Shown here: positions 23,971 to 36,768 of the stretch, one piece after another | Layout: each line of letters starts with the position of its first letter | Position numbering within the stretch: the first letter of the stretch is position 1 | Source of the DNA: Lingula anatina | Lineage: Eukaryota > Brachiopoda > Lingulata > Lingulida > Lingulidae | Length of the DNA stretch: 64,000 bases | Assembly: GCF_001039355.2 (NCBI RefSeq) | Contig: NW_019776146.1 | Location: 449,031-513,030 of the forward strand | Direction: 5' to 3' | The notes under the pieces: model-generated | The model's input: the letters and a program-made list of their open reading frames with translations, nothing else | The model's database searches: none | Told to the model about the DNA's origin: nothing | Position numbers and translations under genes: made by a program

Positions 23971-24204
23971 TGCACCCTTCCCTCTTTTAGGTTAAAACGC
24001 ACAATGCAAATATGGGTTCCAAGTAACGTGGACCATTCATTAATGTATACAGGGATGGATTCATGTGTAAACAGCCTAAGCACGTGCACGTGGGGTGTGA
24101 TATTTCGATGAAAGATAGAAAAGAACAAAAAAAAGGGAAAAAGTAGAAGAATATATGAGAAGTAAACAAGTAGCAACAGGTGTGGTGGTGGCACTATGGT
24201 GTTG

Positions 24205-24381
24205 GAGTGTTTAGGGCACCAAGATAACTAAATCTGGCCCTGAATGTATATCTTAAATTGTGTGTGTTTAGGTCACCAAGATACCTAAACCTGGCCCTAA
24301 ATGTATATCTTAACTTCTGTGTGTTCAGGGCACCAAGATACCTAAATTTGGTCCTTAATGTATATCTTAACCTGTGTGTGT
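24205..24381 (+). repeat. 57-bp minisatellite, three units
   Basis: CACCAAGATA recurs at 24217, 24274 and 24331, giving an exact period of 57. Each unit reads about GTGTTTAGG.CACCAAGATAC, then CTAAA.CTGGCCCT, then AATGTATATCTTAA. Because 57 is a multiple of three, frames stay open on both strands. The minus-strand frame 24550-24194 carries a 19-residue repeat built on LRYTFRARFRYLGALNT. This may be a plain minisatellite. Confidence 0.9.
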
Positions 24382-27300
24382 TAACAAACCTTAAACACAC
24401 AGCCAACATAACAGACAATATTCCTATATGTGAAAAAAAAATTACACGGTAGATGTACTTTGTGGTTCGTTGTGAATGATTGTCCTCGTACATGTAGCCT
24501 GAAATGTGGCATTTCCTGGTGGGTAAAAAGATGTAGGCAGAGCTAATCATTCAGAGTGACAGTGATAAGAATTGATTTTCACATGAAACGAATTTACCCG
24601 ATAAGAAAATAAAGTCGTTCAAGTCTCAGTTACCTACCCGCAAAGTCAGCTCTTATCCGTGGCACTCATTTGATTGATCAATGCAATGCCTTACTTCCTT
24701 GGATATATTCGAATTCTAAAAGCATTTAAAAGTTTGATTTAACTGGTTTAGTAAGTGACGTTTATAATAGAAAATCGATCAGAAGACACTTGGTTCATAC
24801 CCGTTAAACGCCTTTTAAAGTTTTGAGAGAGATCTGACGTACATATACAGTGTAAGATAGATATTATATATGTTACCTAACGTAACAAAAGGGGGAGGCC
24901 TTCGACTAAATACTTAAGATCACCTGTGTCTAGGAATGGTAGACTCAAAAAGAATACCTGTGTTCCTTTCAAAACCCCAGCTTCCTTATTCAATTTTCAG
25001 ACTTCGTGGCGGTTGGGAAGGAGATAAAGGGCCCCATTTTCAGTGTAATTTCTTCAAACCTTCCTACTGTCATCACTGTTAACTACACGATTATCTAATC
25101 AACCTGCCAACCTGAATTCTTCATCTGCATTCTAAAATATCTAAATTAGACCACTATATCTACCTTTTATTATCAGATCCTAAGAGAACTCGGGATTGTT
25201 GTACATTTCCCTGTCAAAGGTAACACAAAAAAGCAAAAAAAAAAAAAAAAAAAATTAGCAAATTGAGGCGATTTCGAAGACCGCAAAGTATTACCCAGAA
25301 ATATGTCCAGGATGCATAGCACTGTAAGCCGATTACACGTTTTATCGCTGCTTATAATTATTTACAAGGAAAGCTGTAATTTGTCCTTAAGGAAGTCCAT
25401 GCACTCCGCCATTCACGTATCATGGTCCGTGTAAAAAGTAATGCCCTTATAGTATGCGTCAATATATCAAAACCGTAAGAATAGCTCAGTAATGACTTAC
25501 AAGTATTCTTTTCGTCTCAAAAGAGGTATTTTACTTTTTTACATTGTTAAGTTTAGTTGTTTGTAGTGTTGAATAAAGCAGAAGCACTCAAATTTTACAT
25601 GAAACGAACCACAGAATAAATAAGTAACCGACCGACCGAAAAGAGAATAAAATTGGTTAATGCTAGAAGTTAAACGAATAACAGAATTCCACGAATAACA
25701 GACACATAGGGAAGTGAAAAAAACATGTTCCAACGTTAACTGTGCCTCAGTAATGTTAACGCCAAAAAACAAAATTGGCGATTGCCATTTTAACATTTAA
25801 CGCACATGTAGAACGGCCTCTACCTTGTGTGTAAGACAGATTAAACTTGAAATATAAATTAATTTAGTCTGCTTCCATCTTGTTCCATTCACATCGGTAC
25901 CTAGTCGTACATATTTTTGTATTATGCAATATTAAGTCTGTAGTGGAGAACGCAACAAAATGGCTACTGCATTTCGTACATCTAAATTGTTAAATGTTGG
26001 GTTACGTGTAACTGTCTTTAAACATACTTGAAAATGCTGCGTGCGCAGACACACGGTGTACATAGGCTGTGTTGTCGCATAGAGCGTATTTCCTGAACCG
26101 CTTTTCCGAAAAGAATATGGCATAAACTGTTCAAATAGTGCAGTCTGTCAATTGATTTTAAAGAGTTTTGTTTCATACTTAAGATGGATATCATCAAAGC
26201 CATCATAAATCACTTTCATGCAATGTCTCGACAATTACAATAAAATTCAGAAACCAACAGCGAGTGAATTATTTGTTACAAGTTCCGGTAAATTCCATTT
26301 GTGCATTAGTAGCGTCAACATTAACCTGAAAGCCTCCACGCCTTTGGCCTATCCGTTTCTGGCGCTGCCTCAAAACCATTTAATCGATACGCAACCACCA
26401 CCTTCTGTGGCACATCAATACGTTCCGTTTTCAAAATAATTATCCATCATGTTGGTTTTGTTCTAATATCTTGCTCTGCAGATTCTCGAGAGGTTTTTTT
26501 GGTTAACGGCACTGTAATAGATTTTTGTAGACCAAAAGGTTGTAGAGGGATGACAAGAAACATTGGTACGCGAAAAATTAAATATTGCTTCCTCTGAGTT
26601 CCATGTTTCAAAAAATTGGCCATTTGATTATGATTGCCAAATTCAATTACTGTGACGATGTTGATTAGAAATTTCTCAGTGGTTAATTTTGTCATTTTTT
26701 TATCGCTCACACATGCTACAGACAAAATTCGTACATGTATTAGCAAAACTAACATTTAATTTGACAAATCTTATTAAATTGCTACATCGTGTCATCCTTC
26801 TTCCTCGATACACAATGTGTTATACAGTGTATGGGTTTTATGTCGGTATGCTGTTATCATAATGTTAATCCTTAATGTGACTACCAGTACTGTACATTCC
26901 GCTTCGAAAACACGGACCGCTCGAATTTTATAAGATTTATTTCTATATTTGATATTGATAGCCCAGTTGAAGAGTAAACGTTGAATGTTTCCCCTTTAAG
27001 ACGCTGTCCAATCGATGAGAACGGACGTCCACTTTGCTAAGTCAACAATCAATTAAACTTGCTCTTGCCGTTAATTGCTTCTGTCAGCCTACGTTTCGTT
27101 CAAATCGAGTAAAAACTACCGGGAAACAAAACGAGATCGTTAAGTGTCCACGTTACATTATATCAACTCACTGCCATAATCTTCGCCAAAGAGTTATATT
27201 AATTCTCCGACCATAATGAGTTTATCGCGTCACATGATGCCTCTTGAAATTAATTTATGCTTTAAGAAAATATACCTTATACCTTGCCTGTTGTCTCAAA

Positions 27301-29181
27301 AATACGCATTTGTGTCAGTAGCTAATCCAAACATTTAGTACACCCGCACTGCCCCCCACAAAACTGTAATAAGTAACTGTGATAAGTAATTGATAAAAAT
27401 GAAAAACAATGAATGTCATCACGTTTGAATGATCTTATCTTCTACTGCCACCGCACTTGATAGATTAACTGAATGCGCTAATGCGCTACTTACAGTTAGG
27501 ATGGAACCCCAAGAACTCCCACTGAATTCCTCTCACAGGCCACTAGTATGTAATTCGTGAGTAAGCATCTACTCGTTCTTATACTTCAGTATCATGGTAC
27601 AGCCGTATACGAAAAAGCTTTTGTCAGGACAGTACCATGTGAGATATTTTTACTTCCATGTCTGGGCTATTTTTACAAATAATGATAATAATATCAAAAG
27701 TAATAAATGAAATAAAATTTTAAAAAACAACACACATTGTGAACAAGTGAATGCTGGGTAAAACTTAAATCATCTCCATTATTGCCGTCGAATCCGACTG
27801 TGTTCCAAAGCTAACAGTTTCCTAAGTACAATTCAGAAACCAAACCATTGTCTTTACCAGTACATTACAGAATTGTGACGACAGTCTTTAAGTCCAGTAG
27901 ACCATCAGAAGGTACCTTACCGGGTCTTGAAACCCTTGAAACAGTGAAATACACACAACCAAAAGCTCACATGATGAGCTTTTTCGAACGTCATAGTCTG
28001 AATAGAAACCACTGTGCCCACAGCGTAATTCAGATAATTTGTTGTCGTATCTACATGTGATGACCGTCATCGCATCCTTACTTAATCTGAAGAAAAGTAA
28101 GAAGACAATGTGGGATTCTTTTAGGGCTAATTGCAATCAGTTTTGATCAGACAGGTACGAGAATGAAAGCAGAGAAAATATTTCCAACCGCTAACGGGAG
28201 GCTAATCATGTTTTTCATTTCCTGCGCAATTCCTATATGAACTTCATTTTAGGGATCAGGCTAATTGAGACATGAACTGTAATTGAAATATTAAGGTATA
28301 AAGCCAGGAATTTTCAGAAAACTGTAACAGCAGGGGTTTCAGTAAATGCTTTTGCATTACTTTGTTAAATTGACCGACCGACCTGTAGGTTACCTGGGTA
28401 CATGAAGGAGATAATTACTTGAGAGTTCAAAGAAATATATGAAAAAATGCTAACACTGTACGTACCCTTCCTGGACTAACTAGCACAGAGTGAAACACTG
28501 TTTCTATGCTACGGATAGGGGAAAAATGAATCCACATATACATTTATTAAACTTTCTATGCAAAAACAGTTTCACATTACACATTCATTAAGATTGTCAT
28601 TCACAACAATTATTCAGGAGAAGACAATGCCGTCACATGATGATAGTGGCATACATGTAGGTTATGGGTTTGACTTATCTAGGTTTTTGATCACAGAAAC
28701 AACTGTTTTACAATGTAATGGGCGGTGATCATAAAGGCTATACCACCTCCAAGTGTTTTCAAGTTCCATTCGGAATCACTCAGGGGATATGATTGAAAAA
28801 TCTCATTATCGTTCCTATCAGAGAGGCAACATTGAAATCATGCATTATTTCATAAATATCTTGTGGAGACATTGTCCACAAAAAAAGCAACTATCGACAG
28901 AACTGCTCCTGTGAGCTGCAGAATGTCCAAACCACAAACTAATTGAAGTTTTTTCTTGCCCGTTATTTTTCCCGTTACAAATGCCAGCTGCCAAATATCA
29001 GATAGGAAAAGATCGTTTATACATGTAATATGCTCCATGCCTTATCATTTTCCACAGCAGTTTTCCAATTTGTGGAAACAATATATGGGTCAGGACACTC
29101 AGCTGTTTCTACGAAGAAAACGTGGTCAACGAAGTGATGTTTCGGTGGGATATGTTTCCAGGGGGCTCATTACAATTATGT

Positions 29182-29184
<3 letters not shown>
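24382..29184. other. Noncoding region, one poly-A tract
   Basis: No gene or element is supported. A run of about 20 A lies at 25233-25252. Open frames here are at most about 102 codons, within chance expectation. Confidence 0.5.

Positions 29185-29219
<35 letters not shown>
29185..29219 (+). repeat. (GA)n microsatellite
   Basis: About 17 uninterrupted GA units. It produces artefactual RE- or SL-repeat open frames on the two strands. Confidence 0.97.
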
Positions 29220-29222
<3 letters not shown>

Positions 29223-29498
29223 GGTTTGGGGAGAGAAGGGTTTGGGTGAGGGGGTAGGAATGTTGGGGAATGGGAAGATAGAAATTGAAATATGCAAAAA
29301 ATAATAATAAATGAATTAATTAATCAAACATTCCAAGAAAATATGATCTCACAGGAGTAATAAGCGTCAACAAATTTACCGCAAGATGATAAGAGAGTGC
29401 GGATGGAGGGTTGGGGAAGGAGAGAAAAGTGATACAGGAAGAGATTTCAATATGTAGAGAAAATGTAAATCAAATATTTTTATGATTTCTACTTTAAC

Positions 29499-29697
29499 TG
29501 TACAAGTACCTACCTTCAAAATCAGGCCTTCCCAACTACCAGACTCAGCACCTACGGGTCCAGTATAAACCGGTTTATCTGACCACACTACCCGTTTTCA
29601 AGGTGTGTGTCAGATCGCATAAAAGAGTATCATACCCCATCACAAATTTTGTAAGCCTACCTGTCATCCGGNTTGTACAAGTACCTACCTTCAAAAT
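29499..29697 (+). repeat. 24-bp direct repeat around an ambiguous base
   Basis: TGTACAAGTACCTACCTTCA and the next four bases occur at 29499 and again at 29674, two bases after the N at 29672. The sequences then diverge (CAGGCC against TACCTA). This may mark another contig join or a small local duplication. Confidence 0.7.
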
Positions 29698-29860
29698 TAC
29701 CTAACTTCAGATGAAATTGGAAATCACACCAATCAGAAATTGTGGTGACAGGCCCCCTTCAAGGAAGCGAGGGCAACATGACAATCAAGTGGACACCTCC
29801 AAAATTGGATGTCTGCACGTTCACTACCCTTGGGGTGATAAAAAAGTAAACTGTTTCTAA

Positions 29861-30116
29861 AGGGTTCATTCCCACTGACACTGTCAGACTGCGTAGAACG
29901 ATTCAACTCAGGGGGGAATCTTGCTGAATACAGTCAGTTAAGCAGATTAACAGGCCTCCTCCTAGCGTTGAAAAGAATACAGAAAAGCTAGTGATTATTC
30001 GAGTATGTAGGAAACAAGGAGAGGCGTGTTAATCTTGTTAACGGATTGTATTCAGCGAAAGTTCCTGCGGACTTGATCGATCCACGGAGACCGATAGTTT
30101 CAATGGGATTGAGTCC
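29861..30116. mobile_element. Foldback MITE, family member 2
   Basis: Arms of about 100 bp form an imperfect inverted repeat. The left arm runs GGGTTCATTCCCACTGACA, ACTCAGGGGGGAATC, GCTGAATACAGTCAGTTAA. The right arm in reverse complement runs GACTCAATCCCATTGAAAC, GATCGATCAAGTCCGCAGG, GCTGAATACAATCCGTTAA. TAA precedes the left end and TGA follows the right end, which could be a mutated TAA duplication. No open frame of note. Confidence 0.78.
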
Positions 30117-31280
30117 TGAGAGGCTGAAAGCGTGTTTTTACCTAGGAGACATGACATTTTGGCCCTGCCTCAAAGGAGCTTGATCGCGTGCCTGCATGCC
30201 TCCTCGATGTCACGGTATAACCCGCAGGTTATTTAAAAGAATGAATTATTTGAGGCAAAATTTTTAATGTAAATATGCGAGGTTTTATAGCGTGCGTGCA
30301 TCGTCAAAATAAAGTTCTTTATGACGTTTTACCAAGACACTTGTACACAAACATGTACACTCTTGGTTAAAAGTGCATTTAATTTTGAAACAAATAAATG
30401 CAACGTTTAGTTAGGGTAGCCTCCTGAAACTATATACTGCACGATATATCTGACTGGCAGATAGGCAACAAGTTCTATCTGTGTTCCTGCCCGCGTTTTT
30501 ACTGGCATCCAGTATGGCAGAAGGTAGGTATACACATTCAGAATGACATATTTATAACCGTATAGGCGCACCGTGTGGTTATTTACTATCACTGGACCAA
30601 TACATCGTAGTTTACCTGAAATGATATCTGAAAATAACAGGAAAGACAACGCTTTCATACGATATGAACGCCTTCGGAGGCAAAACATGATTTATCAGAT
30701 TTATTTTTGGTCTATAAATCGCAAAGCCAATATAACAACGAGCTTATTGTAGACCCCCGCTCTGCATGATCCGCTCTCCTGTGTAAACTTACGACGCTCC
30801 GGTTATTTTTAAAGCTGGACGGTTACTCCACCCTGGCTGACACTTGAACGCAACAGTGCATAAATTATCTAGAAGTTAACTAGAAGATAATTTGCTTTAA
30901 GCCAAAACATCAAGCTACAAGCGCAGGAAGATCATATATGCATCTGTAGACGCTTTGGCTAGTACATATATATGTAGGCCTACTGTAAAACAGCGATCCG
31001 TTGGTGAGAGCTCTATCAACAGCGAGGTCACATTTCGAGCTGACCGCAAAGAGCTTTGGCATTAATGTGATAGAAATTATTTCGATGCTTCACTTAAAAC
31101 AAAAGTAAATATTTAAGTTCCTTGGAAAGTCACAAACCTATAGTTTAAAGTCACAAAAATGCCTAACCTAACCCAACCTTTATTACGTTAATGATAAATC
31201 TCAACGTATAAAATTGGGGTACATTTTAGCTTTAAACAAAATTATAATGAAGTAAAAAGTTGGCATTTCAAAAAGATTAA
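30117..31280. other. Noncoding, no feature recognised
   Basis: A 93-residue minus-strand frame at 30688-30407 lies here but has no recognised motif and is within chance length. Nothing else is supported. Confidence 0.45.
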
Positions 31281-31404
31281 GGTTGTGTTCAGAATAGAAG
31301 TTATCGTACTAGCAGGATCGATCTCAGCGGGGATTCTCGCAGAAGTGCGATCAATGTAATCAACTCAATTGTCTGGCACGCCCCCTTCTATTCTGAACAC
31401 AGCC
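31281..31404. mobile_element. PIF/Harbinger-like MITE, foldback family member 3
   Basis: Terminal inverted repeats GGTTGTGTTCAGAATAGAAG and CTTCTATTCTGAACACAGCC match at 19 of 20 positions. TAA lies directly on both sides (31278-31280 and 31405-31407), the 3-bp TWA-type duplication of PIF/Harbinger elements. The 124-bp body (GTACTAGCAGGATCGATC, CAGCGGGGATTCTC, TGTCTGGCACGCCCC) closely resembles the left arm of the element at 1570. Confidence 0.88.
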
Positions 31405-31407
31405 TAA

Positions 31408-31649
31408 TACTGGGTTCCCATACTTAGATCGATCCATCTGGATCGACCTAACTCCCTGGAGGTTCACGCTAAATTGCTATCAGCTCAAGAGGCTTAAATG
31501 ACTGTCACGAATCAGCTAGTGGTAAAGATAATTATCCCCTAACAGTTTTACTAGACTTGACAGATGTTTAAGCCGGTTAGTTTTTATAGCAATTTAGTGA
31601 GACTCCCCAGGGAGAGAGATCGATTCAAATATCTGTGGGAATGGTCCCT
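31408..31649. mobile_element. Foldback MITE, family member 4
   Basis: Starting one TAA after the previous element, the left arm GGGTTCCCATACTTAGATCG..., ACTCCCTGGAGGTTCACGCT, AAATTGCTATCAG pairs with the right arm, whose reverse complement is GGGACCATTCCCACAGATAT..., CTCCCTGGGGAGTCTCACT, AAATTGCTATAAA. TAA lies on both sides (31405-31407 and 31650-31652). The two arms span nearly the whole element, so a single strand could fold into one long hairpin. Noncoding. Confidence 0.88.
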
Positions 31650-34600
31650 TAAAGGTACATGCACTAGCTTGGACATGTAAGTCATTCGAGAATTACTTGC
31701 TTAAACGAATTTCCTAGGGAAATACTATTTCTCTCACTCACAAATCATTGGTCGACCAGTACCTGCACTTGGATTCAATGTTTTATTCCATTTTTAACTT
31801 ATATATTTAGTTTTAAATGACTGGAAAGTCATTTAGACCGACATCTGCCTTCCCGACATTCACAGTAAAACGTTCCAGATATGGTCTCGTTTTCACTTCA
31901 CAGCACAAGAAAATGACACGGTTTTTCTGCATCATGGCCTTGTATCATTTGAACAGACGGTGATGGTGTCGTTTCCCGCTTGAAATCGCTAAAAGTCACG
32001 GCTTCCATTGGTGAGAAAGAAATAACGACATTTGGTACGCATCAGATTAATTTTAGAGATTTTATCGTCATTTAGGTTTGAATGGAGGAAATGTGAGAAG
32101 CTTTGCGGAATAAAAAATAAAACTGTGGGGCAATTTTCAAACGAGCGCAGGATGCCTTTTATATTGACTATTGTAAGTTTCAAGCCTTATAATGTAGACC
32201 GATTATGATAATCATACTTTATCGTGACAATACAGTTTCGAAACTAAATCATAAATAATACTAGTAAAGCAATAAATACTAGTAAACTGTAGTGGTAAAG
32301 GTCCCTCTTCCCGTACAAATGTCAAGTAAATAAAATACGACTTGGGTAATTGAAATTTTTGAAGAAAGGTAGCACATGTACCAACCAAAATGTGTTCTTA
32401 AACAAACATAAGTTATGATATTAAAGCTAATTTAACTAAAAGAAGAGGCTTTTCAGATCACGCACGAGATTGTGACGAGGTCAATCGGTGCCCATTTAAC
32501 TGTGTACATCAAGAAAGGTTAAAAGCGAGAAGCGCAGTAACGAGACTTTCAGTTTGTAATAGGATGACGATGGGTTGACGTCAGCTATAATTCTGATAGC
32601 ACGAAACACACTAATGTCAAACAAATTAATTTTCTAATGCTCTTCTGTAAGAGAAAATTACATTTTAGAGTTGCGAGTTCTTTTTCATTTAAGATTATTT
32701 GTTTTTCATGTGTTAAAGCTTGCTTAAAGAAGTTAATAGTTATGACATACATGTAATGGTGATATTGTCTTTTATCTCTAAGTAACTAAACTGGTGAAAT
32801 CGATTCAATAAAAATCAAATACATATTACAGTGCATGTATCCTACCATGTTATCAACCCCTTATCAACTTGAAAGTGACTCACGTTGCATGTGTACATAA
32901 GAAAAGGGTTTGATATAAGTGTACCCCAAGGAATGAGTTTCAAAATAAATAAATAAATGAATCCTTATTTTTCTTAAATATATAATTAAAAAACTGTTTT
33001 AGAACATTTTATTTCTAACAAGCGGGTTTCAGTGTACAAAATATGTTAAGAAGATGCCCCATGTGAACTGCCCGTTTTTCGTTTACCTAAGAACACCGTA
33101 GGGCGGACTAGCTGGTTCCATGATTTCCAAAACAAATACGCCCCGATAAGCTAGTGTTCATCCACCATGCGACTATTAATCCCACTATTAAGATAAACAT
33201 GAGTGGTTTGTAGCTGCAGATAGCAAACATGCTGTTGTCTTCTTAGATGGCTCTCTTAAACATAGGCCTATATCATGTTGAATAAAACTATGTCTATTCT
33301 TGAAATCACCAAAGCAGGAATCAGGACCAGCATCAGTCAGAAACAGGTTTTCCAAACAGTGATTCTGCTTTTGATTTTTTTTTTTACTTATATATGAATC
33401 CTTATCCAATAAACAAAAATATGTTTTATAGCTTTCAAACATGTATCTACACAAAAGGTGTACAACAAGGTACAATCAAGCGCCCACACTGGTAGTTCCA
33501 ACCTTTGAGAAGCAGAGGTTCTAGCTGTGTCATTTCCGCTCTGTTCTCTTCCTTTTTGTATGTGAAATATTATCTTCGTGCTCCGGAATAACAACGTATC
33601 CTGGAACACAATCAACGTGTCACAGTGGGCACAGATTGATACATGTAGCGTTTATGGGTACTAAGTGTATGTTATCAGGAACGGCAATACATTCTTGATG
33701 TTATACATGTACGTGTGCTCCATGAAATGCGTTGCAAAATATGAACAATCCTGCTTATTTTCTTCTCAGTTGCAAGTGTCATGTCATGTGTTTTTCATTT
33801 GAAAGCCATTGTTTCAATTGTAGCTCGATATAACGTTTGTTAAATCAAGGAATTGATGAAAACAGTGCACAAGTCGGAGTAACGTTACCCATAACGACAA
33901 CATGTTAACCTGAGGCATAAATTCAGTGCCTGATTCATCTTGAAAGTTGCGTTTTAAAATTCAATAATGCCCTGTGAAGGTGCTACAAGTGATTTATAGG
34001 TATCATAAACGAACTGTATCACCCCCGTCACTGCGATAAACTAGATAACTGATCTAGACTCCTTCCGCGTGAACTTGACACGCGTGTTAAGGCCCCGCAA
34101 AGGATTTGTACATGCATGTACAGTTTTGTATCTTACCCCTGTAGACAAGGTGCAACGAGTTTTTGGGTGGATTTTTTTTTCAATTTAATTGAATAGAAAT
34201 AGCTTATATAACTTACTATTCTGATTTTGTTTTCTTAGTTGTACGTCATTTTATGTACCATATCCTTAATATAATGCAATATTCAAATAGATGAAAAAGG
34301 TATATGGTATCTACCAATATTTAGGCTAAGATAATTGTTTTGCAAGGAATTGATTTCACAAATATACTCTTATTTAGACCAGAAAATGCCCAACTGACTA
34401 TTTTCACAACGATATACCAATACTGCCGACGTAAAACAGGCGTCACAAACTAGTCACAAAAATTACACGCTTTCACTTTATGCAGAATGTTGCCAGGTCA
34501 GAGACTCGCTCAGTGGGGTCTGTTCCCCTTAGGAAATAAACGCAGTGCTATTATTTAGCATTACCTGTGTGCATGAATAAATATTTATATATCCTTACCC

Positions 34601-36538
34601 GTGTATGATTACTCTTCTTCTATAGCCTTCAGTGTTCATGGTGCTTATTCTTCGTGTTGTAACATCCTCATGTGTTACAAATAAGAAAAAACTACCCTAC
34701 TGGCAAAACCATATACACGTCTGCGCCAAAACGAATATTCTCCCGCTATACCACTATATTTTCTCGATATTTATCTAGATAAGAAACACAGCATTTGAGC
34801 TTTGTCTGTACTGTAAAACTCTTCCATGATTCGACAGTATATAGTGATTAGATTCAGGCGCAATGGTTGATGTTATCACTATAAACGTGTCGGTGAACGA
34901 ATTAATCTCCCCTTGGCATGGCATGAACTCTGACACCTGAGCGTCCATAAAACAATAAACCTGACGCCTTAGATGATAACTGACACGCGGGAAACATTGA
35001 TGAGGGCAGAGATAAAATAAAATAACTTCATTTCGCTTTTATGTCTCCAGACATCTAAAGAGAAAGGGCGGGCATCGTGCTGATAACGGAACATCGTGAC
35101 GCATTTTTACATGATGTGGCGTTAACATTCAGTGATCTCTGTATTGCACAATTTGACACCTGGCAGCGTGCCTGGTGTCCAGAGGTTAAAAAGCATGCTC
35201 TACACGTCGGCTAGACAGGTTAGAAATGACAATCCTGTCAAAAAATCCGAGAACTCAGTCCAGATATGATGCAGTCTGTGTGCATGTTGGTTACTTTCAT
35301 CGGGTGAAGTATAATCGTAAGACACGATTCTTCTTATCCGGGTTTACGTTACCACGGGCGTATTCGATACTTAAAACGCTTGGCATAATATACGTATGCC
35401 CTTATGCCGCTATCAGGTACCTGAAAGCCCTTCCATGGTAAAAAGCTAGGTTCCAATTGATTTGTACAAATCCTGATCTAGGTTTTGGCCCAATATATTT
35501 TTCGATAATCTTAACGTGTACAGATGAAATGGATGGCCGACTCCTTGTTACACCACTCTCCGTACTGTACGCATAATCATGTTAAGTCAATACATCTAAA
35601 CTTTATGAGTACCACTCAGCTCAACTACCCACAGAATTGCACATCTCTGCGCATTTCTTCTCAGTTTCAAGTGAATTCAGCGGTTTTGCAGTCTCGATTA
35701 AAATTCATAAAAAAAAACTAGTCTACCACATCAACAAATATTTTGATTTTCTCTTGAACTGTTGATCAAATTTTAAAACGGTAATAAAGTTCAAAACGAT
35801 TCGTTTTCTTCAGCAGGAGGAAAGGTGAGGTTTTTGCTCGCATTCGTTTCTGATATTGCGCTAATTTGGTACCTTCAATTACATTTTATGAGGACTTGCT
35901 GTAACCTCTATCTCCTGGAAGCATAAACAGCCAATGAATGTCAGAACAAGGCTGCTTAGGTCCGTAGTTTAAGAGGCGCAAGTATGTTAAAATATTGGTT
36001 CAGTGTCAGATGATTAGTACATTTTTCTCAATATGATATTTTATTTCATAACACGTTTCTATGGTAGTTGAACTCCATTTTAGCTATAACGCAACAAGAT
36101 TCACACATATGAGTCATTATACGAGATTTTTTTTCAGCAAATTGAATGCGTACGAGTTTCATAATACGGGGCTTATATTGTGTGCGTAATGCCTTCTAAA
36201 TAATTCAAAATTTTTGAATCATGAGACACCATTGTCAGGCCATTTTAAAACCACATTTTCCTTCTTGTTTACGTATGCTTAGAGCTTATATTTTAGCAAA
36301 ATAGCCGTTTTGTAAAATCATAACTGCATGTACGTCCAGTCATGGACAAAAATTCGTTATTATGTCCAAGGTCTAGTGTGAATGACTACTGACATCAGTT
36401 GTGCAATCTAAACTCATCGACAAAATTCAGGTGTGACTAAAATCACTGTGTAAAGCTTTCTCTAAATTGCCGCCCTTGGAAAATCTCATCGCGTAGAGAT
36501 GTGCAAGCACATGCTGGACTGCCAAATGTACACTTTAA
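31650..36538. other. Noncoding region, no feature recognised
   Basis: Unique AT-rich sequence. Short A/T runs and scattered TACATGTA strings are the only patterns noticed; open frames are short. Confidence 0.45.
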
Positions 36539-36765
36539 AGGTGCATTCCCAGAGATTTAAATCGATCCAGAGATTTAGATTTAGATCGACCTAACTCCCT
36601 GGGGGTTCACACTAAATTGCAGTCAGCCGAGCACGCACCACAGTTAATTACCCCCCTTACAGCTTTTAGTAGGAGACACAGACATTTAAGCCTGTTAAGC
36701 TGACACCAATCTAGTGAGACTTCCCAGGGGGATAGATCGATCTAAATATCTATGGGAATGGGGTC
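36539..36765. mobile_element. Foldback MITE, family member 5
   Basis: It is clearly the same subfamily as 31408-31649. Left arm: GGTGCATTCCCAGAGATTTA, then AATCGATCC, CTCCCTGGGGGTTCACACT, AAATTGCAGTCAG. Right arm in reverse complement: GACCCCATTCCCATAGATAT, TAGATCGATC, CCCCCTGGGAAGTCTCACT, AGATTGGTGTCAG. TAA flanks both ends (36536-36538 and 36766-36768). Noncoding. Confidence 0.87.
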
Positions 36766-36768
36766 TAA

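Noticed and set aside
29109-29304. SLSL- and RERE-repeat frames
   Set aside because: Artefacts of the (GA)n microsatellite.
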